This document shows, piece after piece, positions 56,803 through 64,000 of a stretch of 64,000 nt of DNA (position 1 is its first letter; each line of letters starts with the position of its first letter). The stretch comes from Magnaporthiopsis rhizophila. Taxonomy: Eukaryota > Ascomycota > Sordariomycetes > Magnaporthales > Magnaporthaceae. Made by a program: the position numbers and the translations under genes. The stretch spans positions 248,001-312,000 of the forward strand of contig PYSS01000002.1 of assembly GCA_003049465.1 (NCBI GenBank), read 5' to 3'. Below the pieces are notes generated by a model, which was not told the DNA's origin, searched no databases, and saw nothing but the letters and a program-made list of their open reading frames with translations.

Positions 56803-58437
56803 ATGGCACCTCACGCTGAAACCGAGTCTCCCTCCCACAACGGGACGGGCAATGGCCTCTGGACCGCCCAGGGCGCGCCCGCCACGATGCCTAAAAAGGA
56901 GCTGTTCACCGTCAACTCGCCCAACGTCGTCTACACGGACGATGAGATCCGGTCCAAGTACACGTACCGCACCACCGAGGTCACCAAGGGCGCCGACGGC
57001 AAGTACACGGCCACGCCCAAGCAGACCGAGTACGCCTTCAAGGTGGACCGCAAGGTGCCCAAGGTCGGCGTCATGCTCGTCGGCTGGGGCGGCAACAACG
57101 GCTCGACCATCACGGCGGCCGTGCTGGCCAACCGGCGCGGCCTGACGTGGGAGACGCGTGAGGGCACGCAGAAGCCCAACTACTACGGGTCCGTGCTCAT
57201 GGGCTCGACCGTCAAGCTGGGCACCGACGCCATGACGCTCAAGGACGTCAACATCCCCTTCCATGACGTCCTGCCCATGGTCCACCCCAACGACCTCGTC
57301 ATCGGCGGCTGGGACATCAGCGGCCTCGACCTGGCAGCCGCCATGGACCGCGCGGGGGTGCTGGAGCCCACTCTCAAGCAGCAGGTGCGCAAGGAGATGG
57401 CCAGCATGAAGCCACTGCCCAGCATCTACTACCCAGACTTTATTGCCGCCAACCAGGACAGCCGGGCCGACAACCTGCTGGCCGGCGACCGGGCCTGCGA
57501 CGCCCACGTCGAGCAGCTCCGCGCCGACATGCGCGAGTTCAAGGCCCGCAACGGCCTCGACAAGGTCATCGTGCTGTGGACCGCCAACACGGAGCGCTAC
57601 GCGGCCGAGGTGGCCGGAGTCAACGACACGGCCGACAACCTGCTCGCGGCCATCTCGCGCGGCGAGAGCGAGGTGTCGCCCTCGACCGTGTTCGCCGTCG
57701 CGTCGGTGCTGGAGGGCGTCCCCTTCATCAACGGCTCGCCGCAGAACACCTTCGTCCCCGGCGCGGTGCAGCTGGCGGAGCGGCACGGCGTCTTCATTGG
57801 CGGCGACGACTTCAAGTCGGGCCAGACCAAGATGAAGTCTGCGCTGGTGGATTTCCTCATCAGCGCGGGCATCAAGCTCACATCCATCGCGAGCTACAAC
57901 CACCTGGGCAACAACGACGGCAAGAACCTAAGCTCGTACAAGCAGTTCCGGTCCAAGGAGATCTCCAAGTCGACCGTGGTCGACGACATGGTCGAGGCCA
58001 ACAGCGTCCTGTATGGACCTGGCGAGCACCCAGACCACACGGTCGTCATCAAGTACATGCCCGCCGTCGGCGACAGCAAGCGCGCCCTGGACGAGTACTA
58101 CGGCGAGATCTTCATGGGCGGCCACCAGACCATCTCGCTCTTCAACGTGTGCGAGGACTCGCTCCTGGCGTCGCCGCTCATCATCGACCTCGTGCTCGTG
58201 ACCGAGATGATGGGCCGCATCAAGTGGAGGGCCGCCGGCGATGGAGACGACGACTACAAGAGCTTCCACAGCGTGCTCAGCGTGCTCAGCTACATGCTCA
58301 AGGCGCCCATGACGCCGCCGGGAACGCCCGTCGTCAACGCCCTGGCCAAGCAGCGCGCCGCCCTGACCAACATCTTCCGCGCCTGCGTCGGCCTGGACCC
58401 GGAGTCGGACATGACGCTGGAGCACAAGCTCTTTTGA
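56803..58437 (+). CDS. INO1: inositol-3-phosphate synthase
   Basis: Converts glucose 6-phosphate to myo-inositol 3-phosphate with NAD, the first committed step of inositol and phosphatidylinositol synthesis; cytosolic. Single exon, 544 residues (yeast 533). The start at 56803 gives [20 protein letters not shown]; the frame is open 60 codons further up, but that part is leader-like. The NAD-binding loop GWGGNNGS is at 94-101, followed by [43 protein letters not shown] (335-343) and [17 protein letters not shown] (364-380), the most conserved catalytic segment of the family. The C-terminus DMTLEHKLF is typical. A 41-T tract starts 17 nt after the stop, so the 3' UTR begins with a homopolymer. 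Upstream lie a probable leader intron and the inverted repeat. Confidence 0.97.
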   Translation: MAPHAETESPSHNGTGNGLWTAQGAPATMPKKELFTVNSPNVVYTDDEIRSKYTYRTTEVTKGADGKYTATPKQTEYAFKVDRKVPKVGVMLVGWGGNNGSTITAAVLANRRGLTWETREGTQKPNYYGSVLMGSTVKLGTDAMTLKDVNIPFHDVLPMVHPNDLVIGGWDISGLDLAAAMDRAGVLEPTLKQQVRKEMASMKPLPSIYYPDFIAANQDSRADNLLAGDRACDAHVEQLRADMREFKARNGLDKVIVLWTANTERYAAEVAGVNDTADNLLAAISRGESEVSPSTVFAVASVLEGVPFINGSPQNTFVPGAVQLAERHGVFIGGDDFKSGQTKMKSALVDFLISAGIKLTSIASYNHLGNNDGKNLSSYKQFRSKEISKSTVVDDMVEANSVLYGPGEHPDHTVVIKYMPAVGDSKRALDEYYGEIFMGGHQTISLFNVCEDSLLASPLIIDLVLVTEMMGRIKWRAAGDGDDDYKSFHSVLSVLSYMLKAPMTPPGTPVVNALAKQRAALTNIFRACVGLDPESDMTLEHKLF

Positions 58438-58453
58438 GCAGGGACTTGCGCGT

Positions 58454-58454
<1 letters not shown>

Positions 58455-58495
<41 letters not shown>

Positions 58496-58496
58496 N
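58455..58496 (+). repeat. poly(T) tract ending in an undetermined base
   Basis: Forty-one T followed by one N at 58496, directly after the INO1 stop. The true length is uncertain. Confidence 0.95.
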
Positions 58497-59055
58497 CTTT
58501 GGTCCTTCTCGGTGCTTCTTTTCTTTTCTTTGGCGGCTTACTCTCGCCTATTTTATTTGATTCTCTTCGAAAAACAAAAAGTCCAAAAGAGCATGGAAAT
58601 TCCTGTCGCCACTCGTTCAAGGCAGTTTGATAACGTTATTTTAGACCTGCACCCACAGTGTTGGCAAGTAGTTTTGCGATGAATATAGCTAACAAAAAAA
58701 AAAAAAGGATATGTTCTCAATACTGCCACTCCCCTTCCGAGATTTTTTTTTTCTTTTTCTTCTGGCGATTATTGCATCCAGGAGAGAGGACCGAGGAGAA
58801 TCGTGACTGACACACTCACCAAAGCATCAGGGAATAGGAGTATCAACGGCGTGGTCTCTATTTTCTATTCGGGCAGCAGCCGGCAGCAACCTGCTAGGGA
58901 CACCTGGATTGACGTAATCTTGGAGTCACCGTAGGCGTTTGAAAATGGAAGACGTCAGTGCAACCTGTGCCAAACACAGGTCACGACATCTATCCGCCAA
59001 CCAGAAACAGGCTATCCGAACTGCCTTTCATATCTCTGGATAGCTAGCTGTGCTT

Positions 59056-59062
<7 letters not shown>

Positions 59063-59114
<52 letters not shown>
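59063..59114 (+). repeat. (CT)26 microsatellite
   Basis: About 26 uninterrupted CT units (GA on the minus strand), followed by a T run. Confidence 0.95.
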
Positions 59115-59120
<6 letters not shown>

Positions 59121-59223
59121 CCGGGTTGGCTAGCTTGCTTGCTTGCTACGTTGAGTTGCCATCATTACTAACTCGGCCATACGGCAGCAGTTTACTTACT
59201 CCTGCGTGCGTGCGTCTGGAGAA

Positions 59224-59601
59224 GCACCGCCGGAAACGGGGCTCCAGTCGCCCCTCGAGTACACCAAGAGCCGGCCAAGCACCTCGACCTTCCTCCTCAA
59301 CGACGAGTCGCCCAAGAACGACTAACAGCGTCAGACCCACGTTTGGCAAAGTCGCCAGTACGTGCCGGTGCCCGAGGTGTACCGCAACGTCTTTGGGAGG
59401 CTCGGGGGAGACGACGGCAGCTCCCTCGAGTGCGCGTGTGCCTATACCTTGCCTGAGGGGCAAAAACGCCTCAATCCGGATCAGATCCGGCGTCCCGTCC
59501 TGGAGGTATTCGAAAAAAGTCGATGGATGGCCGAGATTGGGATACTGTACCGCATCATGATCGGGCTTCTCTACATGCGTGCAGGAGCTTGGCCTTGCAC
59601 T
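59224..59601 (+). pseudogene. possible broken gene fragment
   Basis: In one plus-strand frame the sequence reads as protein-like with strong third-position C/G: LEYTKSRPSTSTFLLNDESP, then a TAA stop, then RQYVPVPEVYRNVFGRLGGD, PEGQKRLNPDQIRRPVLEVF and SRWMAEIGILYRIM. Codon use resembles the real genes here more than the spacer does. A single in-frame stop, no clear start and no splice sites that rescue it suggest a relic. I do not recognise the family. It could also be a chance frame. Confidence 0.35.
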
Positions 59602-59946
59602 CCCCAAGGGAATGGGTGCCCAAAGTCAAGCCCTGAGCTGTGGGGATGGCTCGTGGTGTCGGCTTGACGTTGTAAATTCCCGCGTGGCCTTTACGAGGCT
59701 TGGAGAGACGGAAAGAGGTTGCTAACAGCATGGGTTGCATCACGCTTAGAAAAAAAAAAAATAATGAGGAGGAAGCAAGCACCTCTAGGTCTACCGTAAA
59801 GACTTCGTCACCCCAAACTACGAAAGCGACAACACGCTGTGCATAACTTGTTCGTTTGGATAAAAAAAAAACCAAAAAAAGGAATATTAAAAATGAACAC
59901 AACAGAGGCGCGCTTGTTTCTACTTTGCAAGACGCATCGCAAGAGA

Positions 59947-61754
59947 CTAAAGACGGGCGTTGAGGTTGGCAACCTCGGCTTTCGCCTTTTCCCGCAGGAC
60001 TTTGCGGAGAATCTTGCCAGACTGTTGTGGGTTTCGTTGTTAGCCATAATTTCCCGTTATGGTAGGTATGCAAGCACGAGACCCAAACTTACTGGGTTCT
60101 TCGGAATAGCGTCCGTCAGCACAACGCCGCCCTTGAGCTGCTTGAACCTGGCGACCCTCTTGGCGAACCAGTCGGCGATCTCGGCCGGGTCGGGCCGGGT
60201 CTTCGCCGCGGGGGACGGCACGACGTAGGCGCGCGGCAGCTCCTCGCCCTTAATGACGACGCCCACGACGGCGGCGTCGGCGATGTCGGGCCTCTCGAGC
60301 AGCACGGCCTCGAGCTCGGCGGGCGCGACCTGGTTCCCTTTCACCTTGATGAGCTCCTTGAGGCGGTCGACGATGTGGAAGAAGCCGCCCGGCCTGTAGT
60401 CCTCGACGTAGGCGATGTCGCCCGTGCGCAGCCAGCGGGAGCCGTCGGCCGGGTCGACGACGATGGTCTCGGCCGTGGCCTCGGGGTTCCTCCAGTAGCC
60501 CGTCATCATGGTGGCGGCCGAGATCCACAGCTCGCCGGGCCTGTCGGCCTCGGTGATGAGCCTGCCGGACCCGTCCGTCTCGACGAGGCGGGCCGACGCG
60601 TTGGGCACCAGCTCGCCGACGGCGTCGGTGGCGCGGGGCTCGATCCTGGGGTCCCAGCCCATGCAGGTGCACGTCAGCTCCGTCATCCCCCACCCCTGGC
60701 GGACGACCATGGGTCGCCCGGGCGCGACGGCGCGCGCGCACTCCTCGGCCGCGTCCAGGCCCAGCGGGGCGGCGCCGCAGCCGAGGCTCTCGACGGAGCT
60801 CAGGTCGAAGTCGCGCACGAGCGGGTGCTTGGCCAGCGCCACCACGATGGGGGGCACGAGGGTGAGGTTGGTGATGCGGTACTTTTGCACGTGGCTCAGC
60901 ATCTTGGGGAAGTCGAAGCTGGGCATGTAGTAGACGGGCGTGCCATTGCGCGCGTGGTTGGCGGTGAAATAGGTCTGCGCGAGGGCGTGGTAGAGCGGCA
61001 GGAAGCACAAGGAGCGCTCGCGGGCCTGGCGCTCGGTCACGGCCGGGTCCAGGCTGGTGACGTAGCGGACGCCCTCGCAGTTGGCCACGTAGGCGTGGTG
61101 GCTGATCTCGACGCCCTTGGGCACGCCCGTCGTGCCCGAGCTGTAGTTGAGGCAGCACGTGACGGACGCCGGGTCTGTCGGCTCGGTCCAGTCCCAGTTC
61201 TCTGCGCGGGCGAGGGTGTCGCGGAGCAGCTCGGCCCAGTGCCTGGCGCCGGCGTAGTCGACGGTGGTGGCCGGGGGGTTTGGGTTGGCAACCTTGGGGT
61301 CCAGTTCCGGGTCAAACAGGTAGACGTGGTCGCGGGGCAGCTTCACCTCGGCGGCGGCCTCGAGGGCCACGGGCATGCCCTCTGGGGAGGCGAGCATGAA
61401 GGACGCGTCGCTGTCGCGGAGCTGGTGCGAGAGCTCGCGCGGGACGTAGCCTGGGTTGGCGCCCGTGAAGATTCCGCCGGCCATGAGGACGCCAACGAAG
61501 ACGGCGGGGAACCAGACGCTGTTTTTAGAGAAGACGAGCACGCGGTCTCCCGGCTTGAGCCCGGCACGCTGCAGGCCGAGGGCGATGCGCTTGGCGAGGA
61601 GCCTATACTCGGCCATGGTCAGGAACCTGTTGTCTGGGCAGTCGGCGTCCATCAGCAGCTTCTCGGACGGGAGCGGCTCGCGCGAGGAGCCGAAGATCCA
61701 TTGCTGCAGAGAGCAGCGCGGAATGGGAGCTTCAAAACGTGACTTGATCGTCAT
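59947..61754 (-). CDS. 4-coumarate-CoA ligase-like acyl-CoA synthetase, peroxisome-type C-terminus
   Basis: An AMP-forming ligase of the ANL superfamily that activates a carboxylic acid to its CoA ester. Two exons, complement(join(59947..60021,60093..61754)), 578 residues. Motifs: NYSSGTTGVPKGVEISHH (phosphate loop, about 203-220), VRQGWGMTELTCTCMGWDPR, RWLRTGDIAYVEDY, FFHIVDRLKELIKVKGNQVAPAELE and, rebuilt across the 71-nt intron (GTAAGT...CAG, with GCTAAC branch site), IPKNPSGKILRKVLR carrying the catalytic lysine. Exon 2 ends NARL; ARL fits the PTS1 consensus, so a peroxisomal location is likely. Without the intron the protein would lack the catalytic lysine. The substrate (aromatic, fatty or secondary-metabolite acid) cannot be told. 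A 455-residue antisense frame is a shadow. Confidence 0.9.
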
Positions 61755-64000
61755 AATGGTGTGTGTGACCGAGTGGCCCGCGTGCTGCTACACTTGGTGA
61801 GCTTGCTACGTGATGGGAGTATGCTGATATATTTAGGTGGCAGGCCGAAGATGGTAGCGTCGAGTTGAAGACGTATTCTTATTCAAGTCTGCCGCCGTGT
61901 GGGAAAACAATAACGACTCGGCGGCCCGGATCAAGAGCTAGCAACGACTGTCGTGTTCGGCGGCAGCGAGTCGTGACCGGATCGGGCTACGGCCTCGCTT
62001 AGAGAACCCGTCTAGGATGACAACGGGTTCGCGAAGCGAGAAGAAGCACCAGTTAACGGTTCGGATGAACGGTTGGCAAATCTTGTACTCGAGATGAATC
62101 GGCTGATGTCTTTAGTTATTGGCCAAGTAACTGGACCAAGACTGGTCTCTAACGGTGACAGTTAGGGACGAGGCAAACAGTAGTGCAATTTTGTATGGAT
62201 GAACCGTGCAGGCGCTGGCTGCCGGGTTCTTTTTAGCATGTATTCCATCCTGCCTCGGCAACTTTCCCAGTGTTCGGGGCTGAGAAACGCGTCTTGGCCA
62301 TGGGGACCCCCCGGTAGAGCATGCCGCGAAGTGGTAGCAGCAGCGGGTCTGCTCTGCTGGTGCGGAAATGGGCGGAGGCGACGGACGACGGACGAGGGAT
62401 GCGCTTCCGCCAAGCAAGCACAACGGTGCGGGGGTGGCTGCCATGGTTCGCTCGCACTAGAGGTTCCCTGATGCCAGCCGCACCACTAGTAGCATCTAGG
62501 AAGCGGGCATGTTTGGCGACATCGGAGGGAATACGTAGGGAATAAGGGGCTTCAATCGGTGACACGCATTTGTCGCCAAAGAAGCGATTGTTGAGTGGAC
62601 CCTTCGCCTGCCTTTCCCGCCTCCGAGGATCCACCGACAAACCCTTCGTGCGGGGGACATGCAACCACCATCCGTAGAGCTTGGCTGGGGAGGTTCCTGT
62701 TCCCAGCTCTTTAAGGGGAGGCGGTCAAGCCGAGGCTCACAGCTCGAACCCCTCTTAAACCGTTAATTGTTCGACTTAGTCAGACGGTGATGCGATAGGG
62801 TCCGGATATGTCGCCTCCCCGCTTGGGTTTTCTTGACTGGGTGGATTTTTTAAAATGCCTCGGCACACAAAATATTTATAAACGATCGAGCGTCAGAGTT
62901 CGAGTCAATATCCTGGAATTCTCGTGCCCCGGGCTACGGGGACCAGGCTGGGATTGCGAACCCTGTATACCTAGGTAGGTAGGTACATCTATCAGGTAGG
63001 TAGTGAGTTGATCGGATACGGACGCTGTAGTTGCGCCTGCGGGAGCAACGGAGAATCCAGGCCGCCGCCAGCAGTGACCAAAGGGGTGGGTTACGGCTGG
63101 CGGCAGCGGGAGCTGAGTGGAACGAATTAAAGGGCCGGAAATGTCTCGGGCTATCTCGTGTCTTTGCGCGCCTTCGATCCCGTCGTGTAACATGACTTTC
63201 AAGGGCGGCTGACATGGGTGGAAGCCCTGCCCTGGTCGACGGACAAAAATGTGGGATAAATTCCTCCCGCGGCTGTAATTCCGCACACCTTCCTTTTCAT
63301 CTTCCATTAGGGAGCCTTGCACCTTTCCATCCATCGCAACGCAGAGGCTCAGCGAAAAATCGCAGACTTCAATGTCGACAGAAGCTGTCCAACCTGGCTT
63401 CCGTCGCTAACCTTCCCTTTTCTCCGCCTGCGGCTGTAACGCAGTGATCCCGACGTTTGACCACAAGCTCTCTCCTTTAGGTTGACCGCCTTCTCGCTGT
63501 GTCGCCATGGACAAAACTCGCTTGCCCGATGCCAGCACAAGCCAATAATCTAGAAGCCACCTCGTCTACTTCCACGGCAGAAGCGGAGGACAAGCGAGAC
63601 TTTTGGTGACACAGCCGCCGTCCAATTGAGGAGCCTTCCAAGCGCCCTGTCCGCCTAAACCTCGCCTCACTCACCCTGGTGCCACACGTGGACGCGGCGA
63701 CATCTGCGGTCGGGCTGTCGGGGTCTTGGGGCAAAGCGCCGTTCGGCTCCGTCTCGCTCGGCTTCTTCCCTTTCGTCTTTTTCTCATCCACAAGTGTTGA
63801 TATCCAAGGCAGGCAGGGGGGTCGGAGTCAGCACCCGCAAACAAGTCCCATCTTTAGCCCACGCAAGCCGACGCGACCTGATACTGAGGATTCGGAGGAA
63901 GAAGAGACGACGGAAATTTCGAGTGTCATGCTCTGCCATCCGATACGTTTCCTGGCTCGCCAATCAACGGCTAGAGGAGCCCCCAACTTGATCTTTCCCC
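61755..64000. other. 2.2-kb end region, no gene recognised
   Basis: It starts with the promoter of the ligase gene (TATA-like at 61825-61835). Beyond that I see only short frames on both strands and a TATACCTAGGTAGGTAGGTA run at 62966-62985. Exons of a gene outside the window could begin near the right edge but nothing supports one. Confidence 0.5.
61825..61835 (-). promoter_or_regulatory. TATA-like element of the ligase gene
   Basis: The minus strand reads TAAATATATCA about 75 nt upstream of the ATG at 61754. Position and sequence suit a TATA box with a short leader. Confidence 0.4.

Larger units (their letters stand above)
58438..59946. other. convergent intergenic region with repeats and possible relic
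   Basis: A 1.5-kb spacer between INO1 and the ligase gene. It holds a T tract, a CT microsatellite and a broken coding-like stretch, listed separately. No intact gene. Confidence 0.55.

Noticed and set aside
60375..61742. 455-codon plus-strand frame opposite the 4CL-like ligase
   Set aside because: Shadow of the ligase gene; composition is Gly/Val/Asp-rich without any family motif.
1..64000. CRISPR arrays, bacterial operons, rRNA genes, telomere repeats, intact transposons
   Set aside because: None seen. The tandem repeats are simple microsatellites, genes are spliced eukaryotic ones, and no transposase or reverse-transcriptase motif was recognised.

Overview
The window looks like nuclear DNA of a filamentous ascomycete (Pezizomycotina), most probably a Sordariomycete. 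The evidence is: GC-rich coding exons with strong third-position C/G; short spliceosomal introns (62-162 nt) with GTRNGT-type donors, CTAAC/CTGAC-like branch points and AG acceptors; and protein families that are fungal or characteristically fungal (Gyp7, Mso1, Pcs60, Ino1, DUF1996, DUF4246, a paxillin-like LIM protein). The species cannot be fixed from the sequence alone. There are two N gaps (2711-2730 and 19868-20000) and a single N (58496), all next to long homopolymers.

Layout. (1) 1.7-13.6 kb is gene-dense: phosphoserine aminotransferase (+), Rab GTPase-activating protein Gyp7 (-), an Mso1-type Sec1-binding protein (-), ribosome-biogenesis factor Mak16 (-), mitochondrial tRNA-modifying GTPase Mss1/MnmE (+, divergent from MAK16), and a 53-residue two-exon microprotein with two GRSGYN repeats (-). 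(2) 13.6-21.6 kb is gene-poor and holds simple repeats, a possible decayed coding patch and an assembly gap. (3) 21.6-30.2 kb has three minus-strand genes: a GH18 chitinase-like protein without a signal peptide, a 1104-residue single-pass membrane protein with a long disordered tail, and a secreted DUF1996 protein. (4) 30.2-35.3 kb is non-coding as far as I can see. (5) 35.3-49.0 kb: retromer subunit Vps35 (-), a six-exon DUF4246 protein (-), a peroxisomal Pcs60-type acyl/oxalyl-CoA synthetase (+), and a LIM-domain protein (-). (6) 49.0-56.8 kb is a long gap upstream of inositol-3-phosphate synthase INO1 (+); its proximal end carries a 133-bp imperfect inverted repeat, probably inside a 5'-leader intron. 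(7) 58.4-64.0 kb: a second AMP-forming ligase of the 4-coumarate-CoA-ligase-like class with a peroxisome-type C-terminus (-), next to a possible coding relic.

How the genes work together. The named genes are mainly housekeeping and are not an obvious cluster. Three act in membrane traffic (Gyp7, Mso1-like, Vps35), two in organelle or ribosome translation (Mss1, Mak16), two in primary biosynthesis (serine, inositol), and two acyl-CoA ligases end in PTS1-like tripeptides (AKL, ARL). I did not find a convincing new multi-gene system. The most unusual items are the GRSGYN microprotein, the inverted repeat in front of INO1, the recurring TACCTAGGTA palindrome in non-coding DNA, the acid-free N-terminal extension upstream of the Pcs60-type ORF, and the conserved MnmE C-terminus isolated in a 19-nt last exon. 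All exon junctions were inferred by eye from splice signals, reading frame and remembered family consensus.
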